Source: an uncultured Bacillaceae bacterium (lineage in GTDB: Bacteria > Bacillota > Bacilli > Bacillales > Bacillaceae_L). Taken from it: DNA of 64,000 nucleotides. The DNA lies in NCBI GenBank assembly GCA_947497585.1, contig CANMHG010000002.1, positions 248,001 to 312,000 on the forward strand. Direction: 5' to 3'. A model generated the notes under the pieces. That model saw nothing but the letters and a program-made list of their open reading frames with translations. It was not told the DNA's origin and made no database searches. Position 1 is the first letter of the stretch. Each line of letters begins with the position of its first letter. Both the position numbers and the translations under genes were made by a program. Shown one piece after another: positions 36,040-44,728 of this stretch.

Positions 36040-36663
36040 CTATTCGACAATTTCTTTAATTGCGAGTTTCTCATAAATATGTAATGCTCTTTCCACATTT
36101 TTCGTAGAAAAAGCATCAAGTAATTCTTGATAGAGTGATTTATTATTTTTAGTAGGGTCTTGAACTTGTAGCACCATGAAATACTCACTAATCACTTGCC
36201 AAAGTCGAAGAAACAAACTGTTATCAATTCCCTTTACCACTCCACTAAAAAACTCATGACGTGTAAATTCTGTCGTATTAATAAGTTCATTAAGACTTTG
36301 TAATTGATTTTCACTCATTCTCTCACAGGCTAAAACAATACTATCACGTTCAATTAAATACTTTGTTTCAAATAAATCTTTTTTAACTTTTACATCCTCT
36401 AATATATATGTGCCTAATATTTGAACAAGCTGGTGATCTCCAAAATTTTTTATAAAAGTGCCTTCTCCTCTTCTTGTCTCAATAATACCTAGGAGTTCTA
36501 GAGAACGTAATGCTTCTCGTACAGAAGATCTTCCAGCTTTTAAGCGTTCGGATAGCTCTCGTTCGGACGGAATTTTATCTCCGGCAACAAGTCCATCTGC
36601 AACAATGATAGAACGTATTTGTTTTAATATTTCAATATATACCTTCGAATTTGAAGAGGTCAC
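36040..36663 (-). CDS. FadR-subfamily GntR transcriptional regulator
   Basis: A 207-residue regulator. The winged helix (about 8-72) has the GntR signature AGDKIPSERELSERLKAGRS and VREALRSLELLGIIETRRGEG. The C-terminal all-helical FCD domain (about 90-200) binds a small acid with His/Asp metal ligands in related proteins. It begins only 9 nt after the malic enzyme stop, so the two form an operon. A perfect GTGGTC-A-GACCAC palindrome is found at the promoter of that operon. I infer that it senses a carboxylic acid linked to malate/pyruvate; the ligand is unknown. Confidence 0.85.
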   Translation of the reverse strand: MTSSNSKVYIEILKQIRSIIVADGLVAGDKIPSERELSERLKAGRSSVREALRSLELLGIIETRRGEGTFIKNFGDHQLVQILGTYILEDVKVKKDLFETKYLIERDSIVLACERMSENQLQSLNELINTTEFTRHEFFSGVVKGIDNSLFLRLWQVISEYFMVLQVQDPTKNNKSLYQELLDAFSTKNVERALHIYEKLAIKEIVE

Positions 36664-36672
36664 CTTCTTGAA

Positions 36673-37911
36673 TCACTCGCCTTTACCTATAATAGATAAT
36701 TTACGTGTTTTTTCTGCCACTTCTTCAGGATCTACTACTATTCTCGCAACTCCTGTTTCCATTGCAGCTCTCGCTACTCCCGCAGCAACCGCTGGAGCAA
36801 CACGTGCATCAAATGGAGCTGGAATAACATAATCCGGTCTTAATTCATTCTCTGAAATTAAGCTCGCTATTGCTTCAACAGCAGCAATTTTCATCTGTTC
36901 ATTAATATGAGTTGCACGAACATCGAGTGCCCCTCTAAAAATACCAGGAAACGCTAATACGTTGTTTACTTGGTTTGGAAAGTCTGAACGACCTGTCCCG
37001 ACAACTTTAGCACCTGCAGCCTTTGCTTCTTCTGGCATAATTTCAGGGTTTGGATTAGCCATTGCAAAAATAACCGGATCTGGATTCATACTTGAAACCA
37101 TTTCTGCAGTAAGTGCTCCTTCCACAGAAACCCCGATAAATACATCTGCACCCTTTATTACATCTTGTAACGAGCCTTCCGCTCGTGCATTGTTTGTATA
37201 TTTAGCTACTTCTTCTTTAACCGAATTCATTCCGTATGGTCTGCCTTCGTAAATAGCACCTTTTGTATCACACATAATAATATCTCTTACACCATAACGA
37301 TATAAAAGCTTGATAATAGCTATCCCTGCTGCACCAGCACCATTTGCTACTACTTTAATTTCAGACATCTTTTTATCAACTAATTTTAAAGCATTCACTA
37401 GTCCAGCAACTGTAACGATTGCAGTACCATGCTGATCATCATGGAAGATTGGGATATTCGTTTCTTTTTTTAATCGTTCTTCAATCACAAAACAGTTAGG
37501 TGCAGCAATATCTTCCAAATTCACTCCACCAAATGTTGGTTCTAGTAATTTTACAGTTTCGACAATTTTATCTATGTCTGTAGTATTTAAACAAATAGGA
37601 AATGCATCAACACCAGCAAAGCTTTTAAATAATACTGCTTTACCTTCCATTACTGGAAGTGCTGCCTCTGGTCCAATGTTGCCAAGGCCTAATACTGCAG
37701 TTCCATCAGAAACAACGGCTACCATATTACCTTTCATTGTATAATCATAAACCTTATTTTTATCATCATAGATTGCTTTACAAGGCTCGGCCACTCCAGG
37801 TGAATAGGCTAAACTTAGATCCTTTGCATTTCTAACAGGAACTTTTGATTTTGATTCTAACTTCCCTTTATTTACTAGGTGCATATGTAATGCTTCTTCA
37901 CGTAGGGTCAT
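36673..37911 (-). CDS. ytsJ: NAD(P)-dependent malic enzyme (YtsJ type)
   Basis: A 412-residue short-form malic enzyme converting malate to pyruvate and CO2. LAYSPGVAEPCKAI, the catalytic lysine stretch AVLFKSFAGVDAFP, the metal ligands in IFHDDQHGTAIV and the Rossmann GAGAAGIAI are all present. In B. subtilis YtsJ is the main NADP enzyme and balances NADPH. Start MTLREEALHMH: GAGGAG lies 8 nt upstream, better than the GTG nine bases before. A class II repeat lies about 40 nt upstream, inside the putative leader. Confidence 0.92.
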   Translation of the reverse strand: MTLREEALHMHLVNKGKLESKSKVPVRNAKDLSLAYSPGVAEPCKAIYDDKNKVYDYTMKGNMVAVVSDGTAVLGLGNIGPEAALPVMEGKAVLFKSFAGVDAFPICLNTTDIDKIVETVKLLEPTFGGVNLEDIAAPNCFVIEERLKKETNIPIFHDDQHGTAIVTVAGLVNALKLVDKKMSEIKVVANGAGAAGIAIIKLLYRYGVRDIIMCDTKGAIYEGRPYGMNSVKEEVAKYTNNARAEGSLQDVIKGADVFIGVSVEGALTAEMVSSMNPDPVIFAMANPNPEIMPEEAKAAGAKVVGTGRSDFPNQVNNVLAFPGIFRGALDVRATHINEQMKIAAVEAIASLISENELRPDYVIPAPFDARVAPAVAAGVARAAMETGVARIVVDPEEVAEKTRKLSIIGKGE

Positions 37912-37952
37912 TATTTTCACTCCTCATAGTTTTAGGCTATGTAAAACAACCT

Positions 37953-38082
37953 GTTGATTTCTGCTGCAGGCACTCTCGCTTTCCGCGGGCGGTCCGTGAG
38001 CCTCCTCGGCGCTTTGCGCCTGTGGGGTCTCACTTTGACGCGCTTCTCCCGCAGGAGTCTCGTGCCTTCCGCAGAAATCAAC
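37953..38082 (-). repeat. intergenic repeat, class II, copy 5
   Basis: Ends GTTGATTTCTGC / GCAGAAATCAAC are a perfect 12-bp inverted repeat. Inside are GCAGGCACTCTCGCTTTCCG, GTGAGCCTCC, GGCGCTTTGCGCC and GACGCGCTTCTCCCGCAGGA. It lies between the malic enzyme gene and its putative promoter/operator. Confidence 0.93.
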
Positions 38083-38182
38083 AAGTGGGTTAACTTACAC
38101 TAAGCTTTAACATAACCTAATTTTAAAAAAGGTAAATTACTTCATTTGTATAAATACTAGCCATAAAATAAAAATCCCAAAA

Positions 38183-38195
38183 GTGGTCAGACCAC
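38183..38195. promoter_or_regulatory. FadR/GntR-type operator of the malic enzyme operon
   Basis: GTGGTCAGACCAC is a perfect palindrome containing TGGTCNGACCA, the core recognised by FadR-type GntR proteins. It starts about 8 nt downstream of the inferred transcription start, and the second gene of the operon encodes a FadR-type regulator. Confidence 0.7.
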
Positions 38196-38209
38196 ACTAA
38201 TACCTTTAC

Positions 38210-38237
38210 AATATAACATAATTTTATCTTATGTAAA
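38210..38237 (-). promoter_or_regulatory. putative sigma-A promoter of ytsJ-gntR
   Basis: TTTACA (38232-38237), 16 nt, TATATT (38210-38215) on the minus strand, directly after the dnaE stop and just upstream of the GntR-type palindrome. Confidence 0.55.
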
Positions 38238-38239
38238 GA

Positions 38240-41200
38240 TTAATGTTTTTTTAATACAACATTTTTTTCTCCTACTAATTCCCTTAACCTATTAAGGCAC
38301 TCTTCATTACTATCAATCCAACTATCCTGTTGGAGCTTATATGTTTTCTTCTCATCCACATAATAAATAATGACTGGTGTTGAACCATGGTACTGTTTTA
38401 AAATAGCATGTATATTTTGTATAGTAGATCCTTCTTTATGAATTGGTTCAATTTTAAGATACAACGAGGATGAGTCTTCTTTTATTGACTTTAGGTCATC
38501 AATAGATACTACATTTTTTACGATTAACTGTAATCTTTGATCCCTTAACTCTATTTTCCCTTCGACCAGCACCACTGTACCTTTTTGTAGTTTTGTAGAA
38601 AACTTTCGATAAATAGTTGGAAAAGTAACCGCTTCAATCTCTCCTGATTCATCACTAAGTGTTAAGAATGCCATTACTTCCCCTTTTTTTGTACGAATGG
38701 TTCGTTCATTTGTTATATAAACTCCTAGCTTCACTGATGTTTCGAATTTAGATGGGGCTAGCTCCACAATAGGTTTTGCATGTACCTTTTTGAATAGTAC
38801 TTCGTATGGAGTAGCCGGATGACTTGATAAGTAAAATCCAAGTGCTTCTTTTTCAAACTTCAGTTTAGTTTCTGGAGAAAATGGGTCGACTTTAATATAT
38901 TTGGGCTTTAAATTAAATTCATCATTCATAAATAGGTCGAATTGTCCATCTTCACTAGGACGAACTAATTCTGCGTGTTCTATAGCTAAATCTAATGATG
39001 CTAATAAAGTTGCACGATCCTCCCCAAATTCATCAAAGGAACCTGAGGAAATTAGCATTTCAAGTGTTTTTCTATTTACGTTTTTTGTTGAAGTTCTCAT
39101 ACAGAAATCAAAAAGATCACTAAACCTTCTCTGCTTTCTTACCTGAAGTATTTCTCTTAGTGCAGCAACGCCTACTCCTTTTATAGCTCCTAAACTAAAT
39201 CGGATGTAACCTTTCTCCACTATAAAAGGAAAACTACTGCTATTAATAGAGGGAGGTAGTAATTTTATACCTTTTTGTTTTGCTTCTCTACTGTACTGAA
39301 AGATCTTATCTTCATTTCCTATTACACTTGTAAGTAATGCTGCAGTAAAATAGAGTGGGTAGTTTGCTTTTAAATAGGCTAATTGATAGGAAATGATACT
39401 ATATGCAACTGCATGACTCCTGTTAAATCCGTAATTTGCAAAACGGACAATTAAATCATAAGTTGACTGAGATGTTTCAAGCGAATACCCTTTATTTAAG
39501 CAGCCCTTTACAAAGTGTTCCCTTTCTGAATCAAGAACTTCTTTCTTCTTTTTACTTACAGCCCTTCGTAATAGGTCAGCTTCACCTAATGAAAAACCAG
39601 CCATAGTAGCCGCGATTTGCATGATTTGTTCCTGATAAACAATTACACCAAAAGTTGTTTTTAATATTTCTTTCAAGTCTTCGTGAGGATAGACAATCTG
39701 TTCACGACCGTGTTTTCGTTCTATATAAGTTGGAATATTTTCCATTGGACCAGGACGGTAGAGTGCATTTACAGCCACAATGTCTTCTATGTTAGACGGC
39801 TCTAGATTTTCAAGAACTTTTCTCATACCACCTGATTCCAACTGAAATATCCCAGTAGTATCCCCGTTGCTCAATAGTTCATATGTCTTAGCATCATTAG
39901 AAGGTATGTTATTTAAATCAATTCTTTTCCCTGTTTCTTTTCTAATATAGGTTAGGATATTGTCCAAAATCGTTAAGTTACGCAAGCCAAGGAAATCCAT
40001 TTTTAACAATCCTATCTCCTCAAGAATGTCCATTGAATATTGAGTAAGGTAGGTTTCATTATGACCTTCTTGAACTGGAACCAAGTTAGTAAGAGGTTCT
40101 TCACTAATAACAACTCCTGCAGCATGTGTGGACGTATGTCTAGGAAGACCTTCTAGTTTTATGGCGGTCTCATATAATCTTTTACCAAGTTCAGAGCTAC
40201 TTATATATTCCCGTAAAGAGTTTGATTCTTTAATTGCCTGTTTAAGTGTTATACCTAAACTTGATGGAATTTGTTTTGATATATAATCAGCTTCCTTTGG
40301 CGAAATCCCCATAACTCGTCCAACATCTCTAAGAACTGCTCTAGCCGCTAACGTTCCAAAGGTAATAATTTGAGCAACGTGTAGTTGACCGTATTTTTGA
40401 GCAACGTAAGCTATTACTTCATCTCTTCGATTGTCTGGAAAATCAATATCAATATCAGGCATGGAGATTCTCTCTGGATTTAAAAACCGTTCAAATAATA
40501 ACTGATATTTTATAGGATCGACGTCTGTAATATTAAGAACATAAGCAACTAAAGACCCTGCTGCAGAACCTCTACCAGGTCCAGTTAATATCCCATTTGA
40601 ATGTGCAAACTTCATAAAATCCCATACAATTAAAAAGTAATCACTAAACTTCATAGATTTAATAACATCTAGTTCATATGTAAGCCTTTCAAGATAATCC
40701 TTTCTAATTTCTCCTCCGAATCTTACCTTTAGCCCCTCTGTACAAACCTTTTCTAGATAGTCGTTCGCACATTCATTCATAGGAGTAGGATATTTTGGTA
40801 ATGCTGTTTTACCTAACTCAATCTCAACATTACATTTTGAAGAAATATTTAGGGTTTCTTCTAGTAGTTCTGGGATACTCCGAAATAAATCTACCATATT
40901 TGATATAGGTTTCATGTAATATTGGTCACTAGGTAATTTGAATCGATCATCATCTGATAGTTTATTACCATTCTTAATGGCTAATAGACACTCGTGCGCA
41001 AAAGAATCTTCTTTATTTAGATAATAGACATCATTTGTTGCTACAAGCTTTACCATTAACTCCTTAGAGAGTTCCATTAGTCTTTCATTTAACATTTGCT
41101 GTTCGTTTAACCCGTGGTCCTGAATCGATAAATAGAAATTTTCTAAACCAAAGATATTCTTATAGTTATTTATCACTCTTTTAGCTACATCATCATTTTC

Positions 41201-41629
41201 ATTTAAGATAGATTGTTCAATTTCACCTACTCGTCCAGGTGAAATGGCTAATAAACCTTTACTATAATACGGTAGCCACTTCTTAGGCATACCTGCTTTT
41301 GATTTCGATTGAACTATACTGCTAATTTTCAGGAGATTTTGATATCCCTCATTATTAATAGCAAGCAATACTAGAGGAAAAGCCGACGGTTGAGTTTCTT
41401 CAGTATCCATTTGATCACCAATAATGGATACTGTTAACCCGATAATTGGTTTGATGCTTTGCTTTTTACACTCCTTAAAAAAAGGCACTGCTCCGTACAT
41501 CACATTTTCATCCGTTAACGCGATTGCCTTATAACCAAGTGCCTTTGCTTTACTTACAAGGTCTTCTATTTTGGACGGACTATTTAACAAACTATACGCA
41601 CTTCTAACTTGAAGATGTACAAAGGACAC
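38240..41629 (-). CDS. dnaE: DNA polymerase III subunit alpha, DnaE
   Basis: A 1129-residue C-family polymerase. The PHP domain (about 1-270) begins FVHLQVRSAYSLL with further TDENVMYG. The palm has MPDIDIDFPDNRRDEV with the catalytic aspartates; the fingers and beta-binding region are followed by an OB domain (about 970-1050, KLGVYITNERTIRTKKGEVM). In Bacillus, DnaE extends RNA primers on the lagging strand before handing over to PolC; it lacks proofreading. The start is GTG, after AGGTGGGG. It precedes the malic enzyme operon, in the same direction, with ytrH divergent. Confidence 0.95.
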   Translation of the reverse strand: MSFVHLQVRSAYSLLNSPSKIEDLVSKAKALGYKAIALTDENVMYGAVPFFKECKKQSIKPIIGLTVSIIGDQMDTEETQPSAFPLVLLAINNEGYQNLLKISSIVQSKSKAGMPKKWLPYYSKGLLAISPGRVGEIEQSILNENDDVAKRVINNYKNIFGLENFYLSIQDHGLNEQQMLNERLMELSKELMVKLVATNDVYYLNKEDSFAHECLLAIKNGNKLSDDDRFKLPSDQYYMKPISNMVDLFRSIPELLEETLNISSKCNVEIELGKTALPKYPTPMNECANDYLEKVCTEGLKVRFGGEIRKDYLERLTYELDVIKSMKFSDYFLIVWDFMKFAHSNGILTGPGRGSAAGSLVAYVLNITDVDPIKYQLLFERFLNPERISMPDIDIDFPDNRRDEVIAYVAQKYGQLHVAQIITFGTLAARAVLRDVGRVMGISPKEADYISKQIPSSLGITLKQAIKESNSLREYISSSELGKRLYETAIKLEGLPRHTSTHAAGVVISEEPLTNLVPVQEGHNETYLTQYSMDILEEIGLLKMDFLGLRNLTILDNILTYIRKETGKRIDLNNIPSNDAKTYELLSNGDTTGIFQLESGGMRKVLENLEPSNIEDIVAVNALYRPGPMENIPTYIERKHGREQIVYPHEDLKEILKTTFGVIVYQEQIMQIAATMAGFSLGEADLLRRAVSKKKKEVLDSEREHFVKGCLNKGYSLETSQSTYDLIVRFANYGFNRSHAVAYSIISYQLAYLKANYPLYFTAALLTSVIGNEDKIFQYSREAKQKGIKLLPPSINSSSFPFIVEKGYIRFSLGAIKGVGVAALREILQVRKQRRFSDLFDFCMRTSTKNVNRKTLEMLISSGSFDEFGEDRATLLASLDLAIEHAELVRPSEDGQFDLFMNDEFNLKPKYIKVDPFSPETKLKFEKEALGFYLSSHPATPYEVLFKKVHAKPIVELAPSKFETSVKLGVYITNERTIRTKKGEVMAFLTLSDESGEIEAVTFPTIYRKFSTKLQKGTVVLVEGKIELRDQRLQLIVKNVVSIDDLKSIKEDSSSLYLKIEPIHKEGSTIQNIHAILKQYHGSTPVIIYYVDEKKTYKLQQDSWIDSNEECLNRLRELVGEKNVVLKKH

Positions 41630-41692
41630 TAGCTACCCCACCTTTTTAAAATTTTATATTATTCTTCCATTCTCTTTAGTAAAAATTGTTAG

Positions 41693-41826
41693 TGGATTGG
41701 AGCGGAAGGCACTTGACTCCTGCGGGACGAAGAGGGAAGTATGAGACCCCACAGGTGCAAAGCACCGAGGAGGCTCATATCCCTCCCCGCGGAAAGCAAG
41801 TGACTGCAGCGGAAAGGAACGGACAA
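41693..41826 (+). repeat. intergenic repeat, class I, copy 6
   Basis: Starts GTGGATTGGAGCGGAAGGCA, with CCTGCGGGACGAAGAGGGAA, GAGACCCCACAGGTGCAAAG, CACCGAGGAGGCTC and ends GGAAAGGAACGGAC. Same orientation as copy 1. It fills most of the dnaE-ytrH divergent gap; the rest (41830-42033) holds a sigma-E-like promoter and nothing else visible. Confidence 0.92.
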
Positions 41827-41954
41827 AGTTCAATTTTCAATAACAATAATTGTTGTGAATCAAATCTATTATCTTTTTTAATTATAGAACTAATGAAATT
41901 AAGTGACAAATAAATATGAGCTTCGTTTTATTTCCATAGTTCATCCTGAGATAA

Positions 41955-41983
41955 ACATAACTAGTCATGATTGTCCATATATA
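41955..41983 (+). promoter_or_regulatory. putative sigma-E promoter of ytrHI
   Basis: ACATAACT (41955-41962), 13 nt, CATATATA (41976-41983), close to the sigma-E consensus GHATAWNN/CATAYAHT. ytrHI belongs to the mother-cell regulon in B. subtilis. Confidence 0.5.
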
Positions 41984-42033
41984 TAATTAACATTTGTTTT
42001 TTAGGATTAATCTGTATTAAGGAGATGGTTTTG

Positions 42034-42372
42034 TTGGATCTCAACGATGGTTTTATTCCAGCATTTATTCAAAGCTATTTTATCGCACTCGGCGTTTTAT
42101 TAGGAGGAGCGCTAATTGGCGGAATTGGAGCTTTTTTATCAGGGGATGCCCCGTTAACTTATATTTTTAAATTTGCGGGTAAACTTAAAATCTGGGCGTT
42201 AGTTGCTGCCATTGGTGGAACCTTTGATGCATTTAACAGCTTTGAACGAGGAATTCTCGAGGGGCAAACAAAGGATATTTTTAAACAAAGCCTTTTAATC
42301 ATTTCAGCCATGGGTGGCGCACAAACAGGTTGGATGATCATACAATGGTTTACCCAGGAGCATGTTTCCTAA
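42034..42372 (+). CDS. ytrH: sporulation membrane protein YtrH
   Basis: A 112-residue membrane protein with three helices (about 8-38, 52-66, 82-105), rich in Gly, starting MDLNDGFIPAFIQ. The TTG chosen here is 9 nt from AAGGAG; a TTG three bases earlier is also possible, and upstream frames are not supported. Conserved KIWALVAAIGGTFDAFNSFE and MGGAQTGW identify YtrH, a mother-cell sporulation protein needed for normal spore maturation. Its stop overlaps the ytrI ATG (TAATG). Confidence 0.85.
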   Translation: MDLNDGFIPAFIQSYFIALGVLLGGALIGGIGAFLSGDAPLTYIFKFAGKLKIWALVAAIGGTFDAFNSFERGILEGQTKDIFKQSLLIISAMGGAQTGWMIIQWFTQEHVS

Positions 42373-42872
42373 TGAGAATACCACCTTATTACAAGAAACC
42401 AGGATGGCAACGTTTTTTCGCAGGTGTTTTCATGGGTGCATTGATAAGCTGGTTCGTATTTTTGTATATGTATGGCGTTCTTCAGGAAAAGCAAATCCAA
42501 CTTTTGGAGGAACAGATAGCAACTATAGATGATTTAAAAGATCAAAAAAAATTACTTTTAGAAGACTATGAAAAGTTAAATGAACAAAATAAAAATAAGC
42601 TTAAAATCCAAGAAATTGAAATTGAATTCTTGGATACAAGGAAAATTGAGCTTGCCGGCCTAACCATCCACCAATTAAAATCTGCAGTAAAAAAAGACCT
42701 TAATCATCTTATTGCGAAAGACATTGAAACTGTCTCAAGAAATAAAGAGTTGTTACGACAAACTATTGAAAATAAGGCATATGAAATTGATGATAAAAAT
42801 TATCGTCTTCAAGTTTATACCATTTATTTCGATACTACAATGGAGATATTACTAAAAATTGATTTAATCTGA
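42372..42872 (+). CDS. ytrI: sporulation membrane protein YtrI
   Basis: A 166-residue protein starting MRIPPYYKKPGWQRFFAGVF. One transmembrane helix (about 14-37) is followed by a charged coiled coil (about 39-80, EKQIQLLEEQIATIDDLKDQ) and a mixed C-terminal domain. It matches YtrI, the partner of YtrH in mother-cell sporulation; the two are translationally coupled by a one-base overlap. The biochemical role is unknown. No signal peptide cleavage site is visible, so it should be membrane anchored. Confidence 0.82.
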   Translation: MRIPPYYKKPGWQRFFAGVFMGALISWFVFLYMYGVLQEKQIQLLEEQIATIDDLKDQKKLLLEDYEKLNEQNKNKLKIQEIEIEFLDTRKIELAGLTIHQLKSAVKKDLNHLIAKDIETVSRNKELLRQTIENKAYEIDDKNYRLQVYTIYFDTTMEILLKIDLI

Positions 42873-43001
42873 TTGTTTTTCGTGAACATTTATTGAAATT
42901 TTCTAAAAATTACTGGCATTTCTCATCCCCTATGTATAGAATAGAACTAACAAAGGCTTATGTCACGAATGTTCTAGAAAAAACTATAGGGGAGATGAGT
43001 C

Positions 43002-43193
43002 ATGAAAATTTTAAACCGCCGGAAAATTGTACAGGAAAAGCTTGACTTAATTAAAGCGGGATATTCTGCTTATGCCGAATCATTCGAGATTGCTACTCTT
43101 TTGAAAAAGGAAATTCAAGCTCTCAATCTGCAAGTTCACGAAGATATTACAAATGTAGGGTCATGGTTTATTCCCGAAAAGGTAAAGCAATAA
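43002..43193 (+). CDS. small protein of unknown function (63 aa)
   Basis: A 63-residue soluble, basic peptide, MKILNRRKIVQEKLDLIKAG, with an alpha-helical look and no Cys or membrane segment. AGGGGAG lies 7 nt before the ATG and a bidirectional terminator follows, so it is a convincing small gene. It lies between ytrI and nrnA in a place where I know of no named B. subtilis gene. A weak TGGCAT-17-TAGAAT pair lies 40-60 nt upstream. I do not recognise the family. Confidence 0.65.
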   Translation: MKILNRRKIVQEKLDLIKAGYSAYAESFEIATLLKKEIQALNLQVHEDITNVGSWFIPEKVKQ

Positions 43194-43230
43194 ACAGACC
43201 TCATAAATACATTTATCGATATTTTTTATA

Positions 43231-43258
43231 AAAAAAGTCGCTAAAAGGGCGACTTTTT
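43231..43258. terminator. bidirectional terminator between the 63-aa gene and nrnA
   Basis: AAAAAGTCGC / GCGACTTTTT stem with A and T runs on either side. Confidence 0.85.
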
Positions 43259-44195
43259 AATCGTTAACACAGATTTCTTCTAAGTCTCTCACAACTTGTT
43301 TAGCTTCATCCCATGAATAAATTGAAGCACCTGCTGCTAAAGGATGTCCCCCACCCTTATATCGCCTAGCCACTTGATTTATTACGGGCCCTTTTGAGCG
43401 TAATCTTACTCTAATCTGATCTTCCTCTTCTACAAAAAAGACCCATGCCTTAATTCCCTCAATATTTCCTAAGATACTTACTAGTTGAGAAGCTTCTGTT
43501 GGTTGGACATTATATTTTTTTAGCATTTCGTCCTTAATTATAACTGATGCCACACCTGTTGGAGAAAGCGTGAAATTCTGCAATATATAACCGCTTAGGG
43601 AAGCTACATTTGGTTTTGTACTATATAGATCTTCATATAAATCTGAAAATGAAAAGTTATATTCAACTAATTCCCCTGCATATTTGAACGTTTTGGGGTT
43701 TGTACTTGGAAATAGAAACCTGCCCGTATCACCTACGATACCAGCATAAATTAATCTTGCTGCATTTGTATTTAAATGAAGACCTTGTTGTTTTCCATGT
43801 AGATATAGCTCGTAGATCATTTCACTCGAAGAACTTGCATTCGTATCTACCCAAATTAAATCTCCGTATTGGTCGTCATTCGGATGATGGTCAATTTTAA
43901 TTAATAACTCCCCTGAATCATAGCGTTGATCACAAATTCGTTCTTGATTAGCTGTATCACACACAATTACTAAAGCACCTTCATAATCTTCATCCGAAAT
44001 AGTATCCATTTTGTTTAAAAAACTTAGTGAGTCTTCATCTTCTCCTGCTATAAGAACATTCTTATCAGGATAGGATGCTTTTAACATCTCTGCTAATCCA
44101 CCCTGGGAACCATAAGCATCAGGGTCCGGGCGCACATGACGATGAATTATAATTGTATCAAATTGCTTAATAGCCTCTAAAATTTTATCTTTCAT
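43257..44195 (-). CDS. nrnA: bifunctional oligoribonuclease/PAP phosphatase NrnA
   Basis: A 312-residue DHH-DHHA1 phosphoesterase (YtqI). IIHRHVRPDPDAYGSQ (about 16-31) and IKIDHHPNDDQYGD carry the Mn-binding Asp/His set, and GGGHPLAAGASI (about 287-298) is the DHHA1 substrate motif. It degrades 2-5-nt nanoRNAs and converts phosphoadenosine phosphate to AMP, tying RNA decay to sulphur assimilation. Length matches B. subtilis NrnA. It is convergent with the small gene before it. Confidence 0.95.
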   Translation of the reverse strand: MKDKILEAIKQFDTIIIHRHVRPDPDAYGSQGGLAEMLKASYPDKNVLIAGEDEDSLSFLNKMDTISDEDYEGALVIVCDTANQERICDQRYDSGELLIKIDHHPNDDQYGDLIWVDTNASSSSEMIYELYLHGKQQGLHLNTNAARLIYAGIVGDTGRFLFPSTNPKTFKYAGELVEYNFSFSDLYEDLYSTKPNVASLSGYILQNFTLSPTGVASVIIKDEMLKKYNVQPTEASQLVSILGNIEGIKAWVFFVEEEDQIRVRLRSKGPVINQVARRYKGGGHPLAAGASIYSWDEAKQVVRDLEEICVND

Positions 44196-44372
44196 TTTAC
44201 GCTCCTTTTAGAACCTTTTTTTCAACTATTTACCTGTCTTCATTATAAATTAAGTAAATAGCATCGTGTAAGTAATTTTGTTCATAAAGCTGTCAAATTA
44301 TTGTGGGTGGAATTATAGCAAATTTGTATGTAAAATAAGGTTAGGTTGTACTATCAAGGAGGATTTTTGAAA

Positions 44373-44672
44373 ATGCCCATTTTTGTTATACTAATTATAT
44401 TCTCTTTATCTTTTTATATCTTTTATAAAGCTAAATATTTCCGTACAAAGCGTCCGGTTGAAAAGCGCTGGGTATCAGCGAAGTCAAGTATCGCTTTAGG
44501 ATTATTTGTGTTATTCTTTGCAATTAACCAATTTTTCCTTCATACCTCGACGGTTTCTACTGTTGTAGGAATTGTGTTCTTACTTGTAGGTGGGGGGAGT
44601 ATATGGGCTGGTTATCGAGCCTACAAATACTATTTACCATTAGCAATTGAAGAAGCAAACCAAGCTAAATAA
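44373..44672 (+). CDS. ytpI: YtpI-like small membrane protein
   Basis: A 99-residue protein with three hydrophobic helices (about 2-18, 40-58, 62-83), starting MPIFVILIIFSLSFYIFYKA. The internal KRPVEKRWVSAKSSIALG loop is basic and likely cytoplasmic. The ATG is chosen because AAGGAGG lies ten bases upstream; earlier in-frame codons overlap it. Position between nrnA and ytoI matches B. subtilis ytpI. Function unknown. Confidence 0.75.
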   Translation: MPIFVILIIFSLSFYIFYKAKYFRTKRPVEKRWVSAKSSIALGLFVLFFAINQFFLHTSTVSTVVGIVFLLVGGGSIWAGYRAYKYYLPLAIEEANQAK

Positions 44673-44679
44673 TGCATAT

Positions 44680-44708
44680 AAAAAAGGGACGGAGAAAGTC
44701 CCTTTTTT
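44680..44708. terminator. bidirectional terminator between ytpI and ytoI
   Basis: AAAAAAGGGAC / GTCCCTTTTTT stem with 7-nt loop, usable by both convergent genes. Confidence 0.88.
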
Positions 44709-44728
44709 GTTACATTTTTATGAACCCC

